Below, in pieces: positions 10,240 through 23,880 of a stretch of DNA of 64,000 nt (the stretch's first letter is position 1; every line of letters starts with the position of its first letter). The notes under the pieces were generated by a model. It searched no databases. It worked only from the letters and a program-made list of their open reading frames with translations, and had not been told where the DNA came from. Source of the stretch: Zhengitettix transpicula (Eukaryota; Arthropoda; Insecta; Orthoptera; Tetrigidae); the NCBI GenBank assembly GCA_037074705.1, contig CM073592.1:30042629-30106628 (forward strand), read 5' to 3'. The translations under genes were made by a program, and so were the position numbers.

Positions 10240-10846
10240 TCTATATAATAAAAAAGGATGTATATTTGTATGTATGTATGTATGTATGTATGTATGTATG
10301 TATTTACGTTGTTCTTTATACAAATTTTATCGAGTGGACAGAATGCAACAAAAATTGGTATACGTATTCTGCCAAAATCGAGAACCGGTACTGTGGGGGT
10401 GAGAAACGCCTAGCATACATGTGGAAAGAATTATAATTAAAAGCCGTGATCATTAAATATTAAATAACTGCGCGCCAAGAGACAATGACGTCACGCGAGA
10501 GAGAGACGTTACTACGCAACGAACAAAGGAAATATCTCCTTTATTAGGAATGAACTAAAGCAGAAATACTTTATTTAAATAAAAAGTATAATTTTATACA
10601 GCAATATTCCATCGAATGATAATAAAGAAGAATACGAATTACTTTACCATCCTTGGGGAAAATGTAAGTTAATTTTCGCGCTGTATTAGTTGTGAGTCTA
10701 GCTAACAATTTCATAAATGTAATATTTCGTAATGTATGAAGACTGAGTGACGATTATATCCTGAAATACTCATGGAATATATTTAAGTATTCAATTAAAT
10801 ACTTTTTCGAGTTTATATAAATAAGTACACGAGCAACGCCAGCTAG
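10240..10846 (+). mobile_element. Helitron-like non-autonomous element, copy D (607 bp)
   Basis: It begins TCTATATAATAAAAAAGG after an A (10239) and ends AGCTAG before a T (10847), exactly the A|TC...CTAG|T pattern. A (GTAT)n tract follows the 5' end. The body is the reverse complement of copy B (for example CACAGTACCGGTTCTC, GACGTCACGCGAGAGAGAGA). Near the 3' end it has lost the 8 bases GGGCACGC present in other copies. Confidence 0.8.
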
Positions 10847-11629
10847 TTTAAAATAAAATTGAGCTCTTCGTTTAGCTTTGGATGACGTACACAATATTAT
10901 ATTTATTTTTGATTCTCAATTACATTTCTGTAATATTTTTTTTTATAATCGTGCCTATAATTTGTCGCTCGTTTGCCAATGTCAGAGGCGTTGTGCAAGA
11001 CGAAGACGTTTCAGACGCGTGGGAGAGAAGCCACTACAGGTAATTACTGCGCAGTTGCCAGTCAGAACAGCCCTGGGGATCCGATCTCGTAGATTAATAT
11101 ACGTGATTGAGGACCCGCAACAGGATTAAAGGTATATAATACAGTCACACTGTGTGAGGCAATCTAGCCTGGATCCATCCATCCTCCATGAATATGATTG
11201 ACAGAACAATTAACTATCTCAAATAAAACTCTTATAATACTTCATAACGAGTCAATCAATAGTTAAGATGCATGCGAGAACGTCATTAGCCGATTTAATG
11301 GTGTACAGTGACATGTGTTCGTGAAATTAAATTTAATACGTGTAGGTTTCAAGAGCGCCTAAATCCACACAACCCTCCAGACAGTTTTCGGTGGATTCAG
11401 TTATCAAATTAGCGGAGTAACTTTAAATAGTTTGTGATGCATTTCTGCATCTATGCTTATAGATCATTTATATTCTAATAAATTAATATTTAGTACATAT
11501 ATATGTAACATTGGCACAGCAAGTAATTGTGATAAGAATAATTGTATTGTGTTGGTGTTATTCACAATTTTAATGTGCGGTAAAAAATATTATTAGTCAA
11601 GTGATTTTGATTGCATTGATCAAAATGAA

Positions 11630-11630
<1 letters not shown>
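10847..11630. other. Intergenic, no recognised gene
   Basis: A short GC-richer patch at 10980-11110 has an open frame and a GTAATT after CACTACAG, but nothing supports an exon. The remainder is AT-rich. Confidence 0.35.

Positions 11631-11631
<1 letters not shown>

Positions 11632-11671
<40 letters not shown>
11632..11671. repeat. (TA)n microsatellite
   Basis: About 20 TA units in an uninterrupted run. Confidence 0.95.
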
Positions 11672-11673
<2 letters not shown>

Positions 11674-12614
11674 GTGCGTGTTTAAATAAAATGTTGATGC
11701 ATTGAACTAAATAATCGGAAAATGTCTGACCAGATTTCGATAAATTTTCATAATCCTGTTTCTAATTTCTGAAGGTGCAACGTGGTGAATTTCAGGTCAA
11801 GAGCGTGCATTGTAGAGGGAAGTAAATTCCTATCTACCTATCCCTATGACCAATTACGTCATAGTCACATCGCTGGTCGAGAGAGCACTGGACACAAATA
11901 ATTAACCTCTGGAATAATTTTTGAAAAAAATGTTGTGGTTACGATGTGTATTACAAAATAACCTCCATATCACGGAATGGTAACATGTGATGGTAAGCGA
12001 GCCATTTCATTTGTTATTAAGAACGCTGGCAAGCTTCTCCTGTTTACACTCATTCAAACAATTTGCGAGACAAGTGTTTATTTAAGTCAGATCAAAGTAA
12101 CGCTTCTGTTATGTGTCGTATATCATTCAAGGGAGACTTGACACAGGCTTAGGGAATCGCTCCGTCTATACGAGGACGGAAACTTCCTAAGAAGCTTCTT
12201 AGTTCTATTCAATGTTTCTGCGGTGCGAGGACTTTTCAAAAGGAAAAGAACTTTCTCGGTGTAAAAGGAGGAATAAAATTCAGTTGACAGTGAACTTCAT
12301 CGAAAAGTCGCGGATTCAATTTTTCGCACTGTTAGAAGCCCGAAAATATTTTATTCAAGATACAACTTTTTTACAAATACGATTATTATACATGAATGTA
12401 TATATGAAAATTGAAACCAACAACTGTTAGAAGTCTACTACCAATATATTGTCACCTGTTCCAAAAAAGACTCAAACCGAACCTTGTCACCCGCCCTCAT
12501 CATCTATACGTCAATATTCAAAAGAAAAAAAAATCATTGAAGTTAGTTGCTTACAAACAGCATGACACGTTCATCAAACTTACCGACTAACGTTAAAATG
12601 GTGGTTAAGTTTTG

Positions 12615-12646
<32 letters not shown>
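12615..12646. repeat. (TA)n microsatellite
   Basis: About 15 TA units, lying just left of a GC-richer block. Confidence 0.95.
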
Positions 12647-12649
<3 letters not shown>

Positions 12650-13000
12650 ATAACAACCTTAAGTGGCCGTCCTTGTGTCCGCTGGCCTGAGGAGGAATAC
12701 ATTAAACGTGCACGTGTGCTTACCCGTTAGGTCAAAAGAAATCGCGGGTACAGGCCCCTTTTTTTGCATCGTTTGGGGGGGCGGAGTACGAATAAATTCT
12801 CCGAACCCGGGTGAAAGTAGGACAGACGCAGACAGACCGACAGATAGAGGACGGAAAGTGGAGTGAGAGAGGCGAGAGGGTGGAAGATCCAGGCGAGCGT
12901 TAGCGAACAAAAGTTTTTTTTGGAGAGACGTCCATCACGGGGAGGCCGAAGAAGATGGGCTGCTTACTACAAGACCAGTGACCCACTGCAAATCGGCTGA
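12647..13000. other. GC-richer block, unexplained
   Basis: The composition jumps in G+C and becomes purine-rich (GACAGACGCAGACAGACCGA, GAGAGAGGCGAGAGGGTGG) between AT-rich flanks. Short overlapping frames on both strands carry no recognisable domain. It could be a 5' untranslated exon/promoter of an unseen gene or part of a GC-rich transposon. Confidence 0.3.
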
Positions 13001-13275
13001 CGCCACAAGTAAAGTAAGCATCACAATTTCTGTAAAGTGCCTTCAAAACTAGAATTTTTTACACAGTGCGGAAATAGGCTCTGTTCTTGAATAGCTACCG
13101 AACAGCCTACATTACCCTGTTGTGAAGGAGGATTTTATAACCAAGCCGGAGCTAATGTTAATTTTTTTTGCAGACCAATGTATATCTGCTGGCGCCCAAT
13201 AATATTTTTTTAATGTATTTTTGTATTTACATGTAATAATTTTTTTATATATATTGTAATAAAGGCTATATCATT

Positions 13276-13278
<3 letters not shown>

Positions 13279-13311
<33 letters not shown>
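13279..13311. repeat. (TA)n microsatellite
   Basis: About 16 AT units following TTGTAATAAAGGCTATATCA. Confidence 0.95.
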
Positions 13312-13316
<5 letters not shown>

Positions 13317-15602
13317 TCTGCAAATAGTTTTAGTTAATTCGTAAGTTTCAATCTCAGGTGATCAAGTGACTTTAAAGTACTTTGCGCACCGTGTATTCAG
13401 TAGCAATTAGCACTTAAAGTATATTTTCCAACAAAAGTATTTTTTTACCAATTGAAATCAAAGACGATTATAAAATGCAAATAAATTATTTACAGTAGTT
13501 CACAGACAGACTAAGCAAGGATTCATACAGAATATAAGCACACCTTTAACGTAAAGGAACTAGTGTAGGGGAGAGGGCGGTGGAGCTTGATTTAAATACT
13601 AAATTATCAAATTTTCGAAATATCATGTTATAAAAAGTACCATAAGGAAAAACCATTTTTACGATATTATGTATTTTATATAAATAATACCGTTTACCTC
13701 ACTCTTTTTATATGTATAATTTTTGTACATTTTTCTGTCTCTTGATTTTCACTAAACTCTATTAGTCATTTTGATTCACAATTGACAAGAATTGATAAAA
13801 CATTTTATTATAGTTTTCAAAACTTTTCAATACAATTTACTATATATGTGAGAGTTATTAACCAAAGCTGTATCATTTTTATATTAGGCTTCACATTTTG
13901 AGAAGACCTAGCAATGATTTCTAAAATTTGGTGCATGATAATTGTTTACAGGTATGTGATATTAGAAAAAGAGGAGTGTTAATAATTTTTATGTAAGTTA
14001 TTATTATAAAAATCTTAATCTCTATTTTTTTAAACGAGACTGTCTTATGAGTGTTTTTAGGAATAGTTGAACAATTCTAGAAATTAAGGAAAGTTTATGG
14101 TTTATCATATTTAAATTTTGTTGTTATATATTATCCAATAGCCTTTTCTTAAAATAAATTCTAAGATTGATGAAAAGAAAATTTTAATTTTATCCACATC
14201 TTAAATTTAAACAATTAATGTTTTTCTACTTTACTACTTTTGTCGCCCGTGTCATAAATTTCTTATACTTTTGCGATTACATTCAATTGATAGTATTCAG
14301 TCAACATCAATACTGTTATTTTCTCTTAAATATCACATTTCATGGTATTACAGTAGCTGCTAGGGTCCTGACGACATTTTCCTCTTGTTGTGTCTTCGGA
14401 CCAACAGTTACTTCTTGCAGTTATTTACCAGAAATCAGATCAAAGCAAGAATACTGATACGACTACTTATCTGTTGACAGTATTGGAACTCGTCCGATGT
14501 CTCTCATTTGTTGAGTCTTCGCTCAAAGGCAAAAGACCCGCGTCTAATGATCGTATATTTTGCGAGGCTCCGTAGTAATATGTTACTTCGCTGTTTGTCA
14601 TAGGAAATAGAAACCACAAACAAGCCGTCAGGTCCGAGTTGAATGGAAGCCTTTCCAGATAAAAGTGACACAACGCTTGGTTAGGTTTAAATTAGAACCT
14701 CTAGGGAGGTGTCTGCTTTACTCAGTGAACATTGTCGTCCCTAGGTGGATTTAAAACTCAAACATATACAAAAATATGTATCCACAAGCATTAAACACAG
14801 AGATGAAATTAATATAATATTGTATATTAATAGACCATAATATCACCACTGTTTATAAGTTCAAACGAAACGAAATTCTAAATATATTATCACAACATTA
14901 ATGGGACTAATGCCAGGGGGTTTCTTGACGTCTGAACTAAATATAATGCCAGAATCATCTCGGGAATGATCAATATTAGTCGGAATAATTGTTCTTAATG
15001 TTCTGAGTGACATTTGCACTTAGTAAAATCTATGACTACTGGGTACTTGAGATCTTTGACTTCATATCTGTGGACTGTTATATCTGACAGGTTCCCGCTC
15101 GCAGAACTTAGTTTATGATTAGTACTTGAGAAGGTCTACCAATTAGCAGAAGAAACGTTGTACAGTTTTCTTGTACAGTTTGTCTGTTTATGTAAAAAAG
15201 AAGTCGTGGTACAGACGTTAATTAATGTTATTTTATTAGTGCTTTCATTATATGTATATATCTTGCAATTAACCTAATTTAAATCATCTTACTTTACTCC
15301 GGATATTACTTTTAATTATCATTATAAACCAATAATTACTGCAGAATAAATATAAGTTTTATATTTTAATTCTCATAAAATATTTATTTTATTCATTATG
15401 TTATTACGTATAAATTATATGTAAGTGCAATTACATTTACGTTATTACAGTAAGTAATAGGTCCAAAACCATGTAAAACTCATATAATTTTCTACTTGCT
15501 TCGCAATAGAATTATAAGAAAAAAGATTATGTTCTACGAAATTTACAAATAAACAACCTTAGTGCTAAAGTAAAGAGAGTTTCGGGACAATGAATTGCAG
15601 CA
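13312..15602. other. AT-rich intergenic DNA
   Basis: No coding-like frame and no repeat shared with other parts of the window. The short frames at 14218-14673 overlap on both strands and look like chance. Confidence 0.45.
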
Positions 15603-15614
15603 ACGCTGGAAACT
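15603..15614. repeat. Left target-site duplication of retroelement copy 3
   Basis: ACGCTGGAAACT here is repeated exactly at 16175-16186, flanking the element. Confidence 0.85.
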
Positions 15615-16174
15615 ATTTTTTTTAGGGCAACAGGCTACATGAGGGTAATCCACTTTGGGCAACTCCCCTTTAATAGCATAGGAAGGGATTTGAAAGGGGG
15701 GATGCGGAAGGGTAGAAGAAGGTAGCCAAGGGTTAACTAGGGCCCCCGGGCTATATTTTAAGGATCCTACCGGGCATCCGCCTAAAGAAATACAGGGAAA
15801 ACCCTAGGAAAACCTTCATCGGGTAGGTCGGGCATTGGGTACTTGTCCCACACCCTTCCGATAGCGGGAGAGGAGTTTGCTGTGGGGACGCAGCATTCCC
15901 TTCTCCGTGCCTCGACCAGTTTAGGAGGCAGCTGGCCGACTATTCCAATGGGAATAGCGGACAACTCTTACCGTATGCCCAAGATCTTCGACCCCGGAAC
16001 ATACACCTCTCAAAACAGGTCGAGGTGCCTCGGCTTGTGGGAACCTTAGTTCAAAAACGGAGAGGAAAAGGCATACCCAACGGTAGCCCCTTCGTATCTC
16101 TCCTAAAAGGTTCTGCCTGCGAGAGAAAATCCCTCGCAGGTTACCTGCGAGAGAATCCTCTCGCAGGCTTCAAT
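15615..16174 (-). mobile_element. Full-length copy 3 of the ~560-bp poly(A) retroelement
   Basis: Read on the minus strand it starts near 16174 with two successive near-palindromes (CCTGCGAGAGGATTCTCTCG and CCTGCGAGGGATTTTCTCTC, each closed by CGCAGG). It runs through CCTTTTAGGAGAGATACGAA, a GC-rich body and GGATCCTTAA, and ends GTAGCCTGTTGCCCTAAAAA with an A-tail. An exact 12-bp target-site duplication (15603-15614 and 16175-16186) flanks it. A-tail plus variable-length TSD means mobilisation by a LINE reverse transcriptase. No open frame is conserved among copies, so it is non-autonomous (SINE-like) or the 3' end of an unseen LINE. I see no clear RNA polymerase III A/B boxes. Confidence 0.85.
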
Positions 16175-16186
16175 ACGCTGGAAACT

Positions 16187-17850
16187 CTTCTCTCATAATT
16201 TATAATATTTGTTATTTGCAAAACAAATGCGATTTGAATAGGAAAAAATTAAATATAACGTAAATGGACCAGTGTATGTAAGAATTATTAGACAATTATC
16301 CGAAACTAAATTCACAAAAGATGCAAATTTACTAGTCTCGTTCCAATTTACAATTTGTCCCACACACACACACACCATTAAGGGAAACTCGGAAAACTGG
16401 AGACTAGCCAGCAGTTGTTGGTGTACTTACAATTAATCTTCATGTAAACTCGAATCCAAAAGGTCTGAGAAATTGCTTTAATTATAGAACGTTAATGGAT
16501 CTGGCGATGTTGTTACAAGCAAGGAGAAAGCTGTAGAGTTGAATCATTTTGTGAATTTTAGAATTATAAATGTAACAGAAGACGTGAGACAACAGACTTG
16601 CTCAACGCGGGGGTTATGCATCATCCTTCTCCTCCTAGAAATGATTTATTGGTTTACACATGCTTGAATTAGGCACACAATTAATAAGCGATTGTCTAAA
16701 AGATATATATTATGTGTATTTGTCGCAATTCCAGATGCCACCACGGTCGAAGGATGGGTTCGTTTCCCTTTCACTTGTTTATTTACCTCCTTCCCTGCAG
16801 GACGTAGTGATTAAGCTCTCACACCACTGGACTAACATTGTTGTTCCCTTACAGTACAAGTAATATACAGGAATGTAATACCTAGTGTAATAATTAATTT
16901 AATATGGAAATAATTGTTATTAAATTATTGTTAATATGAATATGCAGGTGGGATGAAAATTAAATTAATATGGAAATACATCATGAAACAAATTTTAAAA
17001 ATAGTTTTCTTCTAGACAAGTCGACACAGTTAATTATGGTTTTTAAATTATTTTTTATAGCTTTATTTAAGGTCGCATTAACAACAAGGTAATTAGCGAC
17101 CGCACCATACACGTTATTGATCTATTATACGTATATATATTAACCTGATTAACAACATTTACGCAATAGAAACCGTTTAACGGTTATTGCTCATAGACAT
17201 ATTCGTAACTTCGACACTGCCCTCGACACGGTCGTTTGCCATATTCATATAATAAAAATTAATATTTTATATAATTGTGGGGTTTTCACACCAGAGTTGT
17301 TTTCCAGAAATAGTTGACAGTTTATGAGACTTTTGTTTCGGGATAATTAAGGAGCGCCACGTGTTTAGCCTATTATATTCAGAATGGTGCCTAACCCACT
17401 GTCTGCTTGGAAATTAATTGCCTATTGACTGAGGCGAACGAGAAGTGGAGGTTATGAGATAATTACAGTAATGTCATTGTGTCACATAAATTAAAATTAA
17501 CGTGGCTACATTGTCGTCCTTGCGTTTAATAAGGAGAAAAGAAGTGTTTATGCAAAATAATCAGAAAGGAGAATATATATTTGTATGCATGTATGAATAT
17601 TACTAACGGCGCTTGGGATCGTTCCCAGTGGCAGTCTAAAAAATATATATAAACAAGAGTATAACAAATAAAACCAGTTTGAAAGAAGAAAAATAATAAT
17701 AATAATAAAATAAGTTAGAAATTGGTCCTGAAAATTTGTTCACTCCCTCATACTTCACTTCACTAATGAAAAATATAGACATAAATTTATTTATATTTCA
17801 TAATAAAAAAAATACACTTGACTTCACTAATTCCTTCTCATTGGAAGATT
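16187..17850. other. AT-rich intergenic DNA
   Basis: No gene recognised. A (CA)n-like stretch sits at 16364-16374. The frame at 16660-16863 has no family resemblance. Confidence 0.45.
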
Positions 17851-18390
17851 CTATTAAAAAACTGAAGTAGGTAAATTGTTCCAATCGCCTATCGATCTGT
17901 TTGGGAATGACAATTTACGTACGTCTGGGTTTTTTTTGCAGTCTCGTTTTGGTTTTTAATTTGTGTTCACCTCTGCCAATGTAAGTTGGTTTTTCGATCT
18001 TATACCGTATGTATTTTCACGCCTTGGTACCCGTTTTTGATTTAAAAAGAGCGCAAAGTCTATCTTTTCCACCCTGATTTCTCTACCTTTTCTCACCCAT
18101 GACCAGGTCCCCGTATTACAAAATTTTGCGGCTCCACTCTGAAGTTTTTCTAGGCCTTCTATTTGGTGTTTTCTATAAGGATCCCAACAACTTGCGCCAT
18201 ACCCGAGAATGGGACTAACTAGAGATATATAAGCAACTTAGTTTGATTTGCCACTCCACTTTTTTAATATTCTTATTACAAAATGTAAAGATTTCCAAGC
18301 TTTTCGAGAAGCAGATTTGATAATAGGAATACCCTCAGATTTTTTATCGCAATTTTGTATGTGGCCTAAGTAAAAAAAATCACCAGTCGA
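17850..18390 (-). pseudogene. C-terminal remnant of a LINE (jockey/CR1-like) ORF2
   Basis: The minus strand encodes, in broken frames, SLVSPILGYGASCWDPYR, then HQIEGLEKLQSGAAKF and a final DVRKLSFPNRSIGDWNNLPT. The order 'LEYG...WDP', 'LE..Q..AA.F', '..R....F..R....WN.LP' marks the region after the reverse transcriptase in jockey, CR1 and related non-LTR retrotransposons. The polymerase motif (YADD) and the endonuclease are absent, so this is a 5'-truncated dead copy. An A-rich 3' flank lies around 17790-17830 on the opposite strand. Confidence 0.75.
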
Positions 18391-18399
18391 ACAGTGTGA

Positions 18400-21300
18400 G
18401 AATAGCTTGAGAAAATTCGAGAAACGCCATATTGCTAAGCCTAGTAGGGTTGAGAAGAGTTTGGACTCATGCGTGACGTCATAGGAGTGAGAAAAGAAAC
18501 GACATTTGGTTAGTGGGAAAAGCGAGGTTCGGACGTGAATTTTCGCGGAATTAAATCAGAGATACAGTAAAATAATTCAAGATGCGAAATAAGGGAATAT
18601 ATGAAAAGATGAAAACGCCCATATTGTTTCTTATAATTATAGAAAATAAATGTCGGTTGTACAACGCTTATTTCGATTCTATTAGGATATGTGAGTTTTA
18701 TTTATTTACATTTAATCCTTCTGTATGACTGTCGAATTTAAAGAAGCCGTAGATTTTCATATTCCTATATTCCAAACTGTACGCTTCAACGTAAAATGAT
18801 TTTTTTAAATCCTCTCATCTTTTAAAACGCAGTTAACATCTATGAGAATGATGTGCATGCAATTCTAAAAATAACTCTAATTGTACGTGATCATCATTTT
18901 AAGGTTTCTCGGCGATTCAAGTAACAATGACGTTTCCATGGTATTCACTGCCACCGTCTTCATGGCTAGAGTAAGCTAAAAACCATCAAAACGTCGACGT
19001 TACTATTTTATCAGAATTGTATAAGAATTCCAATAAAGCATAGTCAGTATCGCTTAGATCTAATTTCGTTCTTCTCGAGACATTTTGATATTTGCAAATA
19101 TGAGGGCAGTAACCACGCGGTGGGTGGAAAGCCCCTGTTGTTGTTGTTTTTTTGTGCTGTATGTAGAGTTACTTTCCGGAAAAAGATTCCGTCAAAGTTT
19201 GATCTTGTGGTCAAACGACTGTTGTGTATTTATAGAAGTATCTCGGACGCCCGTGGAGTCTTCTGTTCTGAGAGGAAGGTCGCGAGACCCTATAAAGGCA
19301 TGCTCTGAGGTCGCAAGGAACAAACAGCCTTCTACGGCAAACCGATAAATCTCTGCTCAAAGCTCGAATTTGACAAACAGCTTCCAAAACAGGCCGGCAA
19401 CTTTCCGCTTTCGGAAACCGGAGGAGTATTTTTTTATCCAGTTGAATCTTAGGGACACAATAGTCGTATATAACCATTGCAAGGTAAAAGTTAACTCCTA
19501 ACACCACCAAAGCATCAACATTTCCATTTTATCTCTATTTTTCTAGTACAAAATAAATTCAATGCTAATTTACCGATCTGACAGACATTTTAAACGTTAT
19601 TCTGTATCATATTCATGTTCAAACATGTCCTACAGCCTAAGCTTTTGGATATGATTCAGAAATCTTCATGATTTAAATTTCTACTGTCTACTAACCGTCG
19701 GGTAGACGACATTTATGCCATTAGTTAGTTTTAAAACAGGTTAATATAGAGAAATAAAAATAAAGGGACACACAAACCTGAATACCTATTAAAAACCCCA
19801 AAGTACTCTTCAGAGCATTCATTTACAAAATCTCCTCAAAGTCCACGTGTTATTTATATTGGCTTAGCAAATTCTGTCAACGCATTAAAACGTCTCTAAA
19901 GTCGCCAAGTACTTCATTGCCTTTCACAGATACAGTAAGTACTTGAGCCTGTTTCACGAGGCTTCTTAACTGTGTAACTACTGATCTTGTCCCGTTGCAA
20001 AGTCAGTTATTATTAACAAGAATTCAAGACTGACGATTGCTCTCCGAGTTTACCCGAGTTTACCCGACCGCTAACCCGAATACACGCGAACTGCCTATTG
20101 TATAGTAGATATTTTAGTACATATATTATGCTGGATGTACATCGTATTTGTCACTGCATTTTGAGACACAAACGTTAAATGGAGTTGCTTCGTGGAACTT
20201 GACAAGTGCACAGCGCTTTAAGTAATTCAAGTAATGTTCCGTATTTTGCAATGGCGCAGAGGCTTCACCAAGTCCGGGCACCTAACTAAATTTGTCCCTC
20301 GACTTGGCCTTTAAATAGGTAAATTGGCCCGGATCGTGAGCTGTGAAATGCAAATCCTTAACGGGTGAGTGAGGCTTCATCCTCGTATATTTCGCCGCTT
20401 TCATTTCCGTTTCACTTGAGCAATAGGATTACTGTTGGTCGACCCTTTCCACTCGTGTCAGGTCTTCAGCAGATTACCCTGGTCTCTCGCTTTCATCGCC
20501 TCTTCTCCATGCCGCAAACAATTTGCAGCCTCTCGATCAACCCTAAGAGCCGTAATCAGTAGAATGTAAAATGGCCTAAACCGGGCTTTGCAAAATGGAA
20601 GTCGGCACGTTCCCCACGGAAGACGCATCTCTAAGAAATTACACCACTATTTATACATTAGTATTTATTACTTAAGTCACTTTAACGCGTTAATAAATTG
20701 GTTATTAATGCTAGGAGCAAACTTTTTCTTGACACAAGATTTTCTTTACGAAGGATAAATTCCCAGTTAGTGACAGGTCCTTGTTCCGAGATAACAAAGA
20801 TGAGTTTATTGCTGAGTTACATTTAATATTGCTCCGTCAAAAAAAAAATTAAAATACACGGGCCGTCTCCCTCCACTTATACTAGGCCACCCCCCACTCC
20901 ACAACAACAACAAATTTTCCAATTCAGCTACTCAGCCATCGTCAAATATTCCAGAAAAATTTCTTCTAATATTCCTTTTATTTTTCGTAAAAGCCGCTGA
21001 TCTCGACTTGGGCAGGATCGCGTTTTGGATTCTACCCTGATTTGGATTTCCCGTCTTCAGAAAATTATTTAAGAATTAATATAAATTTTTCAAAATGTCA
21101 GTAAATCATTAGTAAGAGGATTAATCAGTGATTCATAAAAAATATAAATAAATTAGCTTATGATAAATATATTAGCTGACCTCTAAATTAATTATTAATA
21201 AATAATAATTATTACATTTAAATAATAAAAATATTATTATTTGTATTGACATTTGTCTCTTCATTGTTTGGAATTTCAATTAATTTCTATTCTAACGCTA

Positions 21301-23300
21301 TTTTTTGTTGTTGCTCTATTGGTTGGTCCCATATAAATATATTTATTGGTCTTTAATTAGTGCAAAAAATTAGTGTACAATTTCCACGTTTCTGCTTCGT
21401 TTTTATTTTAAACTACAGAACAAAATAGATTTTATGAAATTGATATTTGACTGATAAATTGGGAACCGTGACGGGTTTAATTAAATATAATTGGCTACCT
21501 CCGTTAAAGATTTTCCCCCAATATGCCGAAGTTTACCTTGGTCGGGGATTAATCTCCTTCGGGCGTGCCTAAGTCCTTCATCGCAAGATATCTGCAAGAG
21601 AATGTGAATTATGGACTTGAAGGAGTTGAAGGAGAAACTGCGATGCAGTGGCGTGAGTTACTAAGACGTTCCATTTTGTTTGAAGGTTAAATGAAGTACA
21701 AATTAGAATTTTAAACTATTTCTTCCCGTCGTTCCTGAATGCACTGATATCATTATTTATGCATCAAATTTTTAAAGCGACATCAACGTATTCTTATTCA
21801 ATTTATGTTTATTTGGTATGTGAAGGTAATGTACAACTTATTTTATTTATCATGTTTTTAGTGAATATCCGAAAAATGAAAAAATCGTTTTTGATATTTA
21901 AATGCCTGGTGATTCGTCGATAATTTGCTTGTTTCATAATTAAGAAAATTCCGACCGTTCTGTACTGATTTGAATTTCAGAAATAACTCATGAATGCTGG
22001 TTATTTACATCGTCAAAAGTTAATAAGCAAAACTTTTCGTCTCTGTTGTGTGGCTCGTTTTATTAATCGCGTATGTGAAGTAGTTCAAGCAATGAGGACA
22101 AAGTCATGCATTCGCAATGAAGCTGAAACCCACGTACAGGATAGTTTTACAGATACAGAACAGTTCGCGGTAGTAATTTAGCAGACAATCCACCATTGCG
22201 ATGAGGATGGTACTACAGGACTTGCAGATAAGGTTCTCTGTCATCTCTCGGATAAAATTTACTAGAATGCCGAAGCTGTTTTCCGTTGCCAACACAAAGT
22301 CTTGTTTGCTTTGATTATTAAGTATTTTACTAAAGTAAGAATTCGTCGACTTGTGTAACTTTCTTCTTATTATTGTACGTATACAAATTATTTCTAAATA
22401 TTCACATGTACTCGTATATGCAGTTCAGCAGCAACTCAAAAAGTAAATCCACTCTTATTTTTACATATTTTTATATTTCTTGTCTTCATTAAACCAAAAT
22501 ATATATATTTACAAAAATTTCCAACATAAACGATTATAAAATTTGCTGTAGTTTGATGTAAGTTTGGAAACCGCACCGCAATAATTTTACTTTATGCATT
22601 TCAGGATAATCACAAATTCTGGCTCTGCTATAATCCATATTAAATTATATTTCTAAAAAAAATCAATGGCTTGGCCAAGCGTTTCAACGAAAACACGACA
22701 TCATCCAGATTTTTAGATCCGCTTTCACCAAGTGTTTCAAGCAATTCTTTTTCTTCTCACGATCACTGCTGGGGGTTATTTTTTGATAGAGACGAATAGT
22801 CCCACTTATCTAGTTCCTTATCTTTATTTCACACTCGTGTTTACTCCGCACGGAAAATCTTGTTATATGAATTGAGAAGCATTTAACAGAAATCGTTGAC
22901 AGAATAAAAACGACCATAATTTGCATTGCGTGGGAGTAAGTGACTCAGTACCATCTTAAGACGGGTGCACATGTGCCGTCGTTGAAGAGAAACATTTATG
23001 TACAACCTCGGAATTCCAGGCCTGGAAAACTACTAGAATTATTACAGTATTTCGTTTTTTGCTAATTACTTTTCTAAAATCAAATCAAATTGAAGAAATG
23101 ATTCAGGGTCATCTAGTTTTTAGAATTGTAAAAGTTGACTTTATAAGTCAAAATGTTCCATTAAAGATTGGATGATTAACTTGAGACTGTTATAGATTTT
23201 GTATTTATTAATACTTACAACCAGCTTATAAACTACTGTGAATAGAGATTTTAATTTTTTTTAACTCCGCTAAATGATAACTCTCAACGTCACAGGTGTA
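18400..23300. other. Long intergenic stretch, no recognised gene
   Basis: Several moderately GC-richer patches (around 19110-19420, 20220-20620 and 20880-21070) contain overlapping short frames on both strands without family resemblance. The rest is AT-rich. No RNA gene or element ends are recognised. Confidence 0.4.
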
Positions 23301-23319
23301 ATATAATAGTCTACACGTG

Positions 23320-23880
23320 TCATCTTATCATCACTTCTCTTCCGCATAGCGGACCTAAGTGGGCGCAGCTGTAAGAACGCTGAGTCTATTGAAGTCAGCA
23401 CTTTAGGTCCCGTGAGTAACGATACCCACGTCAGCAGAAATCTTCCCCTCTGAAAGAGCTCTCATTGGAGACTTAAAATCAGCAGGGAGGGGGAAAGGAG
23501 TCTTCGAATTGTTCAGAGCTTCTTGGGAACGGCAGTCGTGATCCAACCTCCAGACGGGTCGGTGGCTCCTGGTGCTATCCGCCAGTTTGTCTTACTTTAT
23601 TTTATTTCTGACTATTAAGTCTCTTTATTCTTCATCAACTCTTATTTGACTGAAGTGTAGCGAAACACCAACCACTACGCCTAGGTTCAATTAGTTGAAC
23701 CCGAACCCTCACGTTACCGAATTTCCTATTTCCTGTTCTTAATTCTTCCTTTATCCTCTAGATCGGTAGCCAGGTGAGCTAATGGAGGTATAGCTCGGTT
23801 GTTGAAAGATCTATCTGGACTTCCCATTCCCAACTGCTGGAATGTTACATGGTGGCAGTGCTGGAATGTTACACAGGGGA
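23320..23880. other. GC-richer block, possible LTR-type element remnant
   Basis: The block carries GGAATGTTACA followed by TGGTGGCAGTGCTGG, and the same GCTGGAATGTTACA recurs 30 bases on. A 'TTACA|TGG' junction is how many LTR retrotransposons pass from the 5' LTR into a primer-binding site. No gag-pol coding sequence and no second LTR are visible, so the call is tentative. Confidence 0.25.

Noticed and set aside
15782..16049. Recurring open frames in the poly(A) retroelement copies (15.8, 44.8, 47.5, 54.7 kb)
   Set aside because: They recur only because the element does. Both strands are open in places, frames break between copies and no protein motif is visible.
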